Source of the DNA: Maylandia zebra
Lineage: Eukaryota > Chordata > Actinopteri > Cichliformes > Cichlidae
NCBI RefSeq assembly: GCF_041146795.1
Contig: NC_135168.1
Span: forward strand, 11,919,131-11,983,130
Direction: 5' to 3'
DNA length: 64,000 nucleotides
Under the pieces are notes generated by a model. The model was not told where the DNA came from and did no database searches. It saw only the letters and a program-made list of their open reading frames with translations. Shown piece after piece: positions 22,214-31,361 of this stretch (position 1 is its first letter; every line of letters begins with the position of its first letter). A program made the translations under genes and the position numbers.

Positions 22214-25200
22214 CATACACTGTGTGTGTGTCGGTGGCAAACAAAACGGCCCGTAGAGCCGCCTCCTTGAAGTGAACAACGGCAGCCTGCCCCGTTTTTT
22301 TTTTCCTTTCTCTAAATCTCTCTAAATGTTTTTTTTTTTTGGCTTCACTCTGGACATGAGGCTTGTGTTTGCTCTGAGCAGTGAGGGGGAGGGGCAGTCG
22401 TTACACTCCCAGTGGCACATCAACAGAGCTGGAGGGAGAGAGAGAGAGATCCTTCTTATTGGATTCAAGTGCACATTTGAGTTCTGTGAGAATAGTTTGC
22501 AGCCTTGTCTTACTAGTCATTTCTACACAGACGCCATGAAATGCACAGACGCGGGCACGCACAACACGAAGCACATGGTCAATTTAGGGGAGGCTTAGGT
22601 TAAAGCAGAGTGTATTTGTGTTAGAAACGTCCCCAAAAGTTACAAGTGTGAGACCTAATGATGACTGTAGTTGGTGATGTTTTTGTAGTTGTAAGTGAAG
22701 TCATGTCTCTGTTTTTAGGATAAGTCTACTCTAGAGATCAGCAACCAAACCGGTGATCTTGAACACTGCATTCAGGTAAGTGTTATGTTCTCATCAGTAT
22801 CTAATGAGTGGCCTTAGTTCAGTTTGCCATTTACTGTCCTCACTTAGGTTAAAGCAGAGTGTATTTGTGTTAGAACCGTCCCCAAAAGTTATAAGTGTGA
22901 GGCCTAATGATGACCGTAGTTGGTGATGTTTTTGTTGTTGTTAGTATGGGTGGGTTTTAATAATCGATTCATTGATTAAAATCGATTCAGGTTTGGATAA
23001 TGTGATATCGATTCATTAAAATCCGGAATCGATTTTTTTTTTTTTTATATAAATGTATTTTGCCCAAAATCCTTCTCCTTCTTATTGGATTCAAGTGCAC
23101 ATTTGAGTTCTGTGAGAATAGTTTGCAGCCTTGTCTTACTAGTCATTTCTACACAGACGCCATGAAATGCACAGACGCGGGCACGCACAACACGAAGCAC
23201 ATGGTCAATTTAGGGGAGGCTTAGGTTAAAGCAGAGTGTATTTGTGTTAGAAACGTCCCCAAAAGTTATAAGTGTGAGGCCTAATAATAATAACAGTTGA
23301 TGATATTTGTCAAAGCTGAGCCCAGGGCAAACTAAGCTAAATTATTGGTTTTAGCTAATAGCTACAATAAGCATAACAGTTACTGTTAGGCTGTCATTTG
23401 TTCGCATGATGCTTTTTCTTATACACGCAATACATTTATTACCCAACTAATTCAACAAAGTTCTGTCCATACAAGTACTGTGTAATTGAAAACACAAAGA
23501 TTGTTTATTATTGTTAAATATGTCTGCTATATAATGAATTTCACAAGTACACTGCTGTGCAGTTTAGGTTTGTTTTAATATTAATTTTCATATCCCTCTT
23601 TAAAAATACCCTATGCAACCTTGTTTTCTAAATGACATATTATTTTTTTTCAAATGTATATCCTCAAACCAGTGATTCCAGTGTTGAATTTTATGCTATA
23701 ACTAGTATTACTTTTACAGTTTAATATTTCCTTATTTGGTTTTATAGATATCAAAAATATGTTGTAATAATATGATACTTTTAGAAACTCAGTTTTTGTT
23801 TTTTGTCCATCCTTTAAGGCTGCAGTTCCTCCTATAGTTGCCACAACATCATTACTTCAACCAGCATCTGATAATTGCTTCGTTGAATACTCAAAAAAGA
23901 GGTCCTCAAGACAAAAACAGGTGGAAAATGTTTAATATACATGTTTTATTTATCTTTAAATAGCTCTAACTTTTAATCTGTCACAAAAAATACTTCTATC
24001 ATGTCTTAAATCTTAAAGAGATGTTATTTTTTCCCCAAGGTCTCGACATATACAGAAACATCTTCTGATGAATCCGATCACACAGACTATAGTGATGCTA
24101 ATTATGTTCCAGACACTGAAGGAAGTTCCTCTCAGCTAGATGAAGATGAACCTCTTTATCCAACTGCACAGAAGTCTCTGCCTTCTCTGCAATACCCCGA
24201 TTTATCTCCACAAAAACTAGATAATTATTCAGAAATTTTAAATAAAGGCAATGGTGCCACAACTTTTAAGAAGAGGATCTCAAAAACTCCAAGAAAGAGA
24301 AAGCTCTCGTCCCACAGTGCAACAAATAGTAATGAAAGTACACCGAAGAAAAGCAGAACTCAACAGATTTTGGACTCGATCAAAGTGTTACCACCTTCAA
24401 AGTCTGGAAGTCGCCGTGTATATGATAAGAGAAACTATTGTTTGTTTTGTCTCCAGCCTACATCAAAAATTGCACGACACCTGGAGACTGTACATAAAAA
24501 TAAGGAAGAGGTTGCTCGTGCATTTCAATATCCCAAAAATTCAAGAGAGAGGCGCAATAGGTTGAACATCCTTAGAAGACGTGGAAATTTTGCCCATAAT
24601 GCCAGTGTTGTGAAGAGGGGGGCTGGTGAGCTACAGGCCTGCTATAGACCAAAGAAATCCACAGAGGGCATTGATTACATTCATTGTTATCACTGCCAGG
24701 GACTCTATTCTAAGAAAACACTGTGGAAGCACATGAGAATATGCCCAGCAAAGAAAGAAAGTGAAGAAGACTCCCAGAGTGGGAAGCAGCGGGTTCGATC
24801 CAAATGTGCACTGAAAACTGCTGTTGTTCGTGACATTGGAGAGGGCTTGAAAACTGTGATTTCCTGCATGAAATATGACGAGGTAACTCAATTAATCCAA
24901 AATGACCAACTTCTTCTTCAGTTTGGACAGCACCTTTATGATCTAAATGGTTCAAGAAAGAACAGACATGACTACATAAGGCAAAGGCTTAGGGAACTTG
25001 GGCGACTGCTGCTTATAGCTCAGAAGAATACCCCCATTCAAAAGGCAGAGGAACTGATTTATCCTGCAAACTTCAACCATTTGATATCTGCAGTGAAAGA
25101 GGTGGCTGGGTACGATCCTGAAAGAAATACGTTCCAGAAACCTACCTTAGCTCTAAAAATTGGCAACAATCTGGGAATTATCTGTGAGCTTGTAGAGACT

Positions 25201-27351
25201 GACAATTTGTCCTCAGAAGACGGAGACTCAAGCCTTGTGCAATTTGCCAGAGAATTTAAGGCTATCAAAAATTTTAGATGGAAGGGACTGATCACCAGAG
25301 GTGCAACAACAACCATGAAGGAGTCTAAGTGGAATGCACCACAGATTTTACCTTTAACAGCTGATGTCAAATGCTTGGATCGCCATATGGAGACTGTTAA
25401 AAGCGGTGCTGAAAGAATGCTGAGGTTGACTCCAACTCCATACAGCTATGCAATGCTTGCCAAAGTGACACTAGCTCAAGTGATCATTTTTAACAGAAGA
25501 AGAGAAGGAGAGGTATCAAGAATGGAGGTGTCCACCTTTAAAGACAGAAAAAAGTCAGAAATCAATATGGACATGGCTGCTTGTCTGACCTCACTTGAGA
25601 AAAAAATGTGTGATTTCTTCACCAGAGTAGAAATCCGTGGAAAACGAGGGAGAGGAGTTCCTATTCTCCTAAAACCATCAATGGTCTCTGCAATGGAGCT
25701 CCTTGTGGAAACTCGTGAATCTTGTGGCGTCCCCAAAGAGAACATTTACATGTTTGCTAGACCAGGAGCTTTATCTGCCTATCGAGGAAGAGACTGTATC
25801 CAAATGTTGGCAAAGGAGAGTGGAGCAAAACACCCTGAAATCTTAACATCAACAAGGCTCCGAAAACATATCGCAACAATGTCGCAGGTGCTTAATCTTC
25901 AAGAAAATGAAGCAGATCAACTAGCAGACTTTCTGGGTCATGACATACGTGTGCACAGGCAGTATTACCGCTTGCCTCAAGGAACACTTCAGCTTGCTAA
26001 GATGAGCAAATTACTTTTGGCACTGGAGAACGGAACTGTTTCACATTATAAAGGCCAAACACTTGATGATATTGAAATTGACCCCGAAGGTAAGAGTGTA
26101 AATTTTATTAGGATGCTCTAAAATATAATAATTGATTTTTTTTTAATTATTAAATGCTCTGGAAACCTTTAGAAAAAGTTGATCTGGAAAATTCAGATTA
26201 CTCAAGCGATGAGAGTGAGCCTCTTCAATCGGCTCTGGAGGCAATAAAAACACCAGAGAATGAGACAACGGATCAGGATGGAGACAGAGGGCCATGGACT
26301 TCTTCATCTCCAGGGACGTCTTCATCTCCAAGGACTTCTTTCAGTCCTCCCTTGAAAAAGGGTACTGACCAATTTGTTTTGGCATAAACATAAACTTTAT
26401 ACATTGGCACAGAAAAATAAATATGGTTCAGTGAATTAATGAAGTGAAAAGGTGATAAATAAATGACGGTCACGATCATCAACTCGGCGAACAAATAATT
26501 CAGAATTCATCCAATATGCACAATTTTGCTTTTACTTTGAACAGGCTTGTGCCTACCTTTAAATCTTTTTAGACCGGTCTGTTGTCCGCCTCATATCAGA
26601 TCGTACCTTAAGGTCCAAATTAGACCTCTCAGCCGCAAAAGAATCCAGGTCATGGCACCAATTATTAAATTCATTTCTTTGTATTCTTTTAACAGCGAAG
26701 AAAGACACGGCTCAAAGTGGTCTAACTCAAAAAATGATCTTTAATTTTACATTTTCCGGAAAATGGAGACTGAGCACACAGACATCAGCTCAAGTCTGAA
26801 GCAGCAGCAGGCAGTCTGGTTATTTATATACTTCCTCTAGACGTCACGCACACTTTTAAGTTTCGATCAAACACTCTACTTAGTTTCACTTTCTGCCTGC
26901 AGCTCATATTCTTTGCAAAAGCATGCAGTTTCCTATCAGCCTGCGACCTAGTTTACACTCAACGCTGGCCATCTCTTATACGTAAAAGAATATAATCAGC
27001 AAATAAGCACTAATAATATATATATATTAAATACATGACATTATTCATTGAGTAGAGGAGGAAAACATTTGATATTGAAAAAGTTTTAAGCAGTGTATTG
27101 ATGTCTGTTTTCTTTTCTTCAAAGGCAACCGAAGTAACGCCAAATGTAAGTGGGAAGATCATGAGGTACGTGCAGTTGAAAAACACATGATGCGTTTCAT
27201 CAACACATGCAAGTTGCCTCAGAAGCTGGACTGCACTCAATGCATCAATGCAGAACCCTATGCACTGAAAGACAGAAACTGGACTGGGGTAAAAAATTAT
27301 GTTAGAAATCGCATTACTGCCTTAAAAAGAAAAGCTTGTGCAAAGGACTGA
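18425..27351 (+). CDS. SET-domain and tyrosine-recombinase fusion gene (KMT5A-like/Crypton-like), spliced
   Basis: Coding exons read from consensus splice sites are 18425-18545, 18796-18955, 19093-19285, a 57-nt exon present three times (20174-20230, 21613-21669, 22719-22775), 23819-23920, 24040-26089, 26173-26361 and 27125-27351. Phases match at every junction and there is no internal stop. The product is about 1032 residues with one copy of the 57-nt exon, or about 1070 with all three. Domains in order are a KMT5A-type SET domain, an acidic Ser-rich linker, a C2H2 and a C2HC finger, a tyrosine recombinase, and a Cys-containing C-terminal module. I recall related gene models, usually named KMT5A-like or uncharacterised, as multicopy in fish genomes; this was not checked. 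A role as a mobile-element recombinase that also marks or reads chromatin is inference. Confidence 0.8.
18796..19285 (+). other. SET domain exons of the fusion gene
   Basis: Exons 3 and 4 encode GRGVIASQFFKQGEFVLEYR, then CIDASVEDKSLGRLVNDD and DIDPGEEITYDYG. These are the start, core and catalytic-tyrosine segments of a KMT5A (H4K20 monomethyltransferase)-type SET domain. The usual Asn-His pair that lines the cofactor pocket is Asn-Asp here, so catalytic activity is uncertain. The EEITYDYG tyrosines are kept. Both exons are in frame across a split Cys codon (18954-18955 with 19093). Confidence 0.8.
20174..20230 (+). other. 57-nt exon, copy 1
   Basis: This copy encodes DKSTLEISNQTGDLEHCIQ, preceded by TTTTTAG and followed by GTAAGT. 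It is 19 codons in phase 0 on both sides, so it can be skipped or repeated without a frameshift. Confidence 0.7.
21613..21669 (+). other. 57-nt exon, copy 2
   Basis: Identical coding sequence to copy 1, with acceptor TTTTCAG (a T-to-C change that strengthens the site) and donor GTAAGT. Confidence 0.7.
22719..22775 (+). other. 57-nt exon, copy 3
   Basis: Identical coding sequence to copies 1 and 2, with acceptor TTTTTAG and donor GTAAGT. The next exon downstream is at 23819. Confidence 0.7.
24040..26089 (+). other. Zinc-finger and tyrosine-recombinase exon of the fusion gene
   Basis: This 2050-nt exon encodes, after a Ser/Asp/Glu-rich stretch and a basic TPRKRKLSS patch, a C2H2 finger (CLFC...H...H, about 24439-24495) and a C2HC finger (CYHC...H...C, about 24685-24744). 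The recombinase follows. Its Arg I box is RREGEV (25498-25515), its second box is STRLRKHIAT with the second Arg at about 25861-25863, its third box is LGHDIRVHR, and the nucleophile is the second Tyr of QYYR (about 25966-25968). The Arg-Arg-His-Tyr set is complete. The His usually three residues before the second Arg is Thr, as is tolerated in some eukaryotic families. The lineage closest in plan is Crypton. Confidence 0.75.
26560..27000 (-). mobile_element. Possible LTR-element fragment in the last-but-one intron
   Basis: On the minus strand this block reads like an LTR followed by TGGTGCCATGACC, a primer-site-like start, a few bases past an AAT end (about 26650-26665). CCGGAAAATG and a TTAAAG word lie inside. 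The block does not resemble the neighbouring intron. No second LTR or target duplication was found. Confidence 0.3.
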
Positions 27352-27715
27352 GGGCTGTTTGTGATTTCAGTGAGTTAAAATTTCCTGTTTCTCTGGTAAA
27401 ATGGTTCTGAAGATGTTTTGAAGATGTTGCACTCCAAAAATTTCAGGTTCAGTAAGCAGGTGTAAGTTTGTTTCCTAAAACCTTTTGTCATTCTGAGAGG
27501 AAAAAAACAAATCTTTTCAAGTTGACATTTTTTTCTTAACATGGTTTTCATTGTGTCCACTTCGCACTGTATGAGATGTATTTGGAATCAAAGTTTTTTA
27601 CATTTGCAGGTAGAAGCACTTAATGAATTGTGCAGATATTTTGTTGTTTCTTTGTTGCTGCAAGTTCCTGTGTATACATGAAGTGCATGTAAAGTGCTAA
27701 AAACAACACGGTAGA

Positions 27716-27721
27716 AATAAA
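27716..27721 (+). terminator. Poly(A) signal of the SET/recombinase gene
   Basis: AATAAA lies 365 bases after the TGA at 27349-27351, in an AT-rich 3' untranslated stretch with no other gene before it. Confidence 0.55.
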
Positions 27722-27989
27722 AGAAGCAGAATATTTAAATGTTTCTGTGGCACAATAAGTTGTGATTTCTTTCATAATAAGTAATGACCTGACTTTGAAG
27801 TTCTGGCAAATCCATTGGATTTTGTCAAGTTAGCAGACCTAATTGCAATGAATATTGTTAGGTTGGGTAGAAAAAGATGGCTTTTAACATTGTGACACTG
27901 AGCAGCAGCAGCATCCTAAAACATTTCTAGATGGTTAAATCATAACATTACCTTGTACTTACTTTGATGAAGTAATATCCCCAAAACTG

Positions 27990-28310
27990 AAGTTATGTGT
28001 GTATTGCTGAAGACCCCAAATGGAAGTAACGACCCCAAAAGTGGCATAACATAATTTGTGTATGTGTGTATTGCTGAAGACCCCAAATGGAAGTATGGTC
28101 CCCAAAACTGACATAAAATAACTTGTGTATGTGTGTATTGCTGAAGACCCCAAATGGAAGTAAGGTCCCCAAAAGTAGCATAAAATAGTTTGTGTATGTG
28201 TGTGTCGCTGAAGACCCCAAATGGAAGTAAGGTCCCCAAAAGTAGCATAAAATAGTTTGTTTATCTGTGTATCGCTGAAGACCCCAAAGAGGACATTAAA
28301 CATTCCCAGT
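27990..28310. repeat. Minisatellite of about 60-bp units with GACCCCAAATGG
   Basis: About five units follow one another, each with GCTGAAGACCCCAAATGGAA, then a CCCCAAAA word and a TTTGTGTATGTGTG-like end. The array lies near the right edge of the inserted segment and shares CCCCAAAA words with the left edge. Translations of it on the minus strand are low-complexity and not genes. Confidence 0.8.
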
Positions 28311-28497
28311 CCCCAATGTGAAGGTAAAAATACTGTCTGGACAAATGTTGCTTAAAATGAAAATCTCAAGTGATTTTTTATTTCTGTGGTCTTGGAGGAG
28401 TAAAACTGAGTTGCCAGCTTGCTTCTAAACCATACAGAAAGTGGTGTCCCCAAAGGGTGGGAGTTAAGATATGCGACCCCAAACGGGACTTAAGCGA

Positions 28498-28498
<1 letters not shown>

Positions 28499-28557
<59 letters not shown>

Positions 28558-28893
28558 ACTGCTGATCAAAGGGTCAAACATCCTTGGTCAGGAAGAGGGT
28601 AGCCTCCCCCTCACCCTAGATGGTTCATCCTAGATAACACGGTGAGGAAGTCCTGCAGTTCATCTAAACAAAGAGCACTTAGACTAGAACAGACGCAACT
28701 ACGTTAATCCTACCATAAAACAATAAGACACGGTATGACCTCTCATGCTCCCAAAGTGCTGTCTAATACACACAAAGTTTGCAGACTATCAAGGATCAAA
28801 ACCTCTACCAATCTACAACTAATTACAAAACTCTAAGCATATATAAGTAAATATTTCTAAGCATAAATGACAATCAACAATACAAATCTAACA
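28499..28893 (-). repeat. ERV-B 5' LTR, outer piece
   Basis: After a (GT)n tract of about 58 bp, 28557-28893 matches 2390-2726 without a difference that I can see. It ends CTAACA and is followed by TAGAC. Together with 9322-9609 it makes one full LTR. Confidence 0.88.
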
Positions 28894-28898
28894 TAGAC
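28894..28898. repeat. Target-site duplication TAGAC, right copy
   Basis: This is the partner of 2065-2069. The sequence that follows (CTAGAAGGCGGAGTCGACC) resumes the interrupted ERV-A leader. Confidence 0.85.
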
Positions 28899-28930
28899 CT
28901 AGAAGGCGGAGTCGACCAACGTCATTTGAA

Positions 28931-28939
28931 GAGGTAAGT
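28931..28939 (+). promoter_or_regulatory. Probable major splice donor of ERV-A
   Basis: GAG|GTAAGT is a near-perfect donor at 28933/28934, 20 bases before the gag ATG at 28954. A donor between leader and gag is what makes the spliced env messenger in retroviruses. The matching acceptor before env was not identified. Confidence 0.5.
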
Positions 28940-28953
28940 TTGTGTTTCAGAGA

Positions 28954-31337
28954 ATGCCTGACAGCTCGGGTGCGACACCTAGTGGGAAAAGGGGATATAA
29001 ACCTCTGAAGGACCAGCTTGAACAGCTTAAGAAAGCTATTCGTTTGGCTTCCCCTGGAGTATTAAAATCAGCAGAGAAGGAGTGCCAAGCGATGGAGGTT
29101 GAGGTAAGCAAACTCATTACATCCCAACAGAAAGGGCTGGGTGACAAAATAGCTCTGAGCTCGGTGTTAAAAACTGAAGGAGAGAGATGTGAACAGAGAT
29201 TGAAACAATTAGAAGAGGAGTCTAAGGGACGTTCAGTGAACAGGAAAGCCAGAGGAGAAATTAAGGACCTAAAAGAAACTCATGCCAAGTGTTGTAAGTG
29301 GCTGTTCCTGTGGAGGGCAGCCTCTTCCTGGATGACAGAGGAGGAGGATGACACAGGAAAATCAGGAGACATGGTGAGTATAATGGAGTCTTTGAAACAC
29401 CTGAAGGAGGAAAATAAAAAGCTAGAGGACCAAGTGAAGGATTTGACTCCAAAGATAGAAGAGGTCAACAGGTATTACACACCGAAACTATATCCTTGGG
29501 CCACATTGACGCCTAGTGCCCCACCACCACCGTATGTCATGCCTGTAATGACCCTTGGAGGGGGACAAGTTCGCGGTCCAGACGGACAGACTGGAGCTGT
29601 CCTTGGAGGAGTAGTAGACGTTGAATATACTACTACACCCCGAACTATCCCCGAAGGAGGGACAAGGGCAGTGGAATGCCAGTCCCAAAATATGGGAGGG
29701 AGAATGCTAGCCTCAGCTGCAGATGAAGGCTCGACCTAGCCTCCCAGTTTGTTGGATAGTGGAGACATGGTACGGGCCGAAGTGTCTACAGTGGAACAGC
29801 CAAAGCAGGATAGAGAGGCCAAAAGGACGTCTAGAATGGAGGACAAGATACCACCAGGGGACACAACCAAGGGAGAACCCTGGGAAGGAGAAGTGTATGG
29901 ACAAATGCATGACGCCCCACGTGCGCTATTAGAGGCATTAAAGGCATTGGATGCAGAGAGTAATGAAGGGAGTGTCAGAAGAGGAGAACGAAGACGGTGT
30001 GACTTCACCGGAAGAAGAGGCCGATGAGGAGGACGAAGACGGAGAAGGAGCTGAGCCCCAACCAAGTACAAGCCTAATTTTGAGGAAAAGAAGTGTGAAG
30101 AGAGACCAAGCGCAGAGACGGCCCATATTTAAGAGCTCAAAGGGAAAAGGAAAGTTGAGGAAGAGTAGAAAAGTGAGTTTTGAACATGGAGCTGCCGACC
30201 CTGGTTTAAATCTGCCTTTAATAGCAGGTCCAAAGAACGAACCAGTTTATCGTGCATATAAGGTAAGAGATTTGGAAGCATTGGTTAAACAACTTCCACC
30301 AATAACTGAGGGAGGAGCTAGCTGGTTGAGAAAGCTGGGCGCACTGACCGAAGGAGAAGATGGGCGATTTTCGCGCTTTGGCCGGACGTTGCATGCTGGG
30401 TGGTGGGTTAGCAGATGTAGAGCAGATAGCTCAAACAACCAGATATGCAAATGACCTGCCATATCATGAGGTGCAGAGTGACTTAGCAGATGCAGTCCGG
30501 GAGAAGTACCCAACCCCTAACACTGGAGCCATTCCAAAAATTATTTGGGATCCCAAAAACACACCCAGAGAGTTTTTAGCTAAAGCAAAGGAACAATGGC
30601 TGTCAGAGACAGGAATACATCCGGGGAAGGAGGGAGAAACTAGAGCGTGGTTCCGTTCGGCTGTGCTGGCAGGGCTGCCCAACCAGGTTGCAATGGACTT
30701 GGAAAAGAACCCAGATTTTGCCGTTGCAGATTCCGTACAGTGGGAGAGACATGTGACCCACAGACTCCAGCAGGAACAGGATTTGGTGAACAAACAAAAG
30801 AAAGAGTTGGAGGAAGCCCAGGCGTGGCTGGTCAAGTTGCAGCTGGCAGAAGCAAAAAACAAAGCAGGCGACAGAAAGAAAGAGGATAAAGAGAGCGCAA
30901 AGAAAATAATGGTGGCAAGGCCTCAGCCTGATCCTGTGCCTGACTGGCCAGATCAGGATCCGGGTCTCTACTCTGATGACCGTTGGCCCGTCAATGCACC
31001 AAGGCAGCGTCAACCCGTAGGGAATTGGGGGACCGGTGGATCGCAGAGAGGGCGTGGTGGATCCGCGAGGGGAGGACAAAGGGCTCGGAGTCCAGGGAAT
31101 CCCAGTAACAATGTGTCTTGGACTGGCTGTTACAGCTGTGGAGCAGAAGGACACTGGTCCCGAGAATGCCCTGAATCGCCGCGAAATTATCAGAGGCGAG
31201 GCTATCAATCCCAGGCACGAGGAGGCCCAAGACAAAGAGCTGCCTACAGGGGAGCACATCAAGCTCCAAACCCGAATGCAGCACCAGTCGCCCAGTACCC
31301 AGTAGCTGACTGGGGCTGGGAGGGGGAGCAATACTGA
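28954..31337 (+). pseudogene. gag: ERV-A gag, broken by one stop and two frame changes
   Basis: Translation begins at ATG 28954; the in-frame GTG at 28942 lies within the splice-donor region. The first part is a matrix-like, Lys/Glu-rich coiled-coil region with a PPPPY late motif (about 29524-29535). TAG at 29737-29739 interrupts it. The frame then changes near 29960-29990, in an Asp/Glu-rich stretch, and again near 30345-30365, at the start of the capsid-like region. The final frame runs to TGA 31335-31337. It holds a Gln/Lys-rich coiled coil, Arg/Gly-rich flanks and one zinc knuckle, CYSCGAEGHWSREC (about 31131-31172). The damage would prevent a full Gag product. Confidence 0.85.
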
Positions 31338-31340
31338 CGG
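31335..31340 (+). promoter_or_regulatory. UGA-CGG gag-pol junction, candidate readthrough site
   Basis: Gag ends with TGA followed at once by CGG, and pol continues in the same frame with no stop before ATG 31362. UGA-CGG is a known leaky context in several RNA viruses, whereas gammaretroviruses mostly use UAG with a downstream pseudoknot. Whether a structure forms after 31340 was not computed. Confidence 0.5.
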
Positions 31341-31361
31341 AGCCCGGAGAGACCAAACAGC

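Larger units (their letters stand above)
19797..23290 (+). repeat. Segmental tandem duplications around the 57-nt exon
   Basis: A block containing TTGGATTCAAGTGCACATTT and ending near GTCCCCAAAAGTTA occurs about five times, near 19914, 20979, 21352, 22457 and 23090. A neighbouring block with an AATCGATTC-rich palindrome occurs near 21220 and 22960. Another block, ending in GGTGGCAAACAAAACGGCCC, occurs near 20750 and 22230. Copies differ by few bases, so expansion was recent. Two (AT)n runs (about 20710 and 22150-22210) lie inside. The duplications carry the 57-nt exon with both splice sites. Confidence 0.85.
9610..28498. mobile_element. 18.9-kb segment carrying a SET/tyrosine-recombinase gene, inserted in LTR (GT)n
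   Basis: Both edges are (GT)n and the LTR continues on each side, so this segment entered ERV-B after ERV-B itself had inserted. It holds one intact-looking spliced gene (18425-27351) with a tyrosine recombinase of the Crypton kind, plus older decayed LINEs and a Tc1 piece. GGGGAC/GTCCCC words cluster just inside both edges (9620-9930 and 27990-28500). The outermost 30 bases can be aligned as a weak inverted repeat sharing GCTT, GTC, TTGGGG and TATC. Recombination of a circular form into GT-repeat DNA by the encoded recombinase would give GT on both sides with no target duplication. An alternative is unequal exchange or assembly error at the microsatellite. Confidence 0.6.
2070..28893 (-). 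mobile_element. LTR retroelement ERV-B, minus strand, with a large insertion
   Basis: On the minus strand the order is 5' LTR, primer-binding site, interior, polypurine tract and 3' LTR. The 3' LTR is complete at 2070-2726. The 5' LTR is in two pieces, 9322-9609 and 28499-28893, separated by 18.9 kb of unrelated DNA that begins and ends in (GT)n. The outer ends are TG and CA and carry a 5-bp duplication. By eye, the left LTR halves differ at only two bases (about 2205 and 2277) and the right halves look identical, so insertion was recent. The interior has no recognisable gag, pol or env, so it is probably a non-autonomous copy or one gutted by deletion. Confidence 0.85.

Noticed and set aside
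22052..22279. Frame with an IYIYIY run
   Set aside because: It is read through an (AT)n tract.
20844..22598. Frames of 90 codons repeated at 20844, 22326 and (part) 19805
   Set aside because: They recur because the DNA is tandemly duplicated. They lie in an intron, lack splice sites and show no recognised domain.
27940..28303. Minus-strand frames rich in WGLQQYTHTQ-type repeats
   Set aside because: These are translations of the GACCCCAAATGG minisatellite.
9576..28556. The split LTR as a simple assembly error at the microsatellite
   Set aside because: ERV-A and the TAGAC duplication continue correctly on both outer sides, and both LTR halves are in the right order and orientation, so a true insertion is simpler. 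A misjoin cannot be fully excluded without reads.
28370..28633. Frame with a VCVCVC run across the right junction
   Set aside because: It is read through the (GT)n tract and is not a gene.
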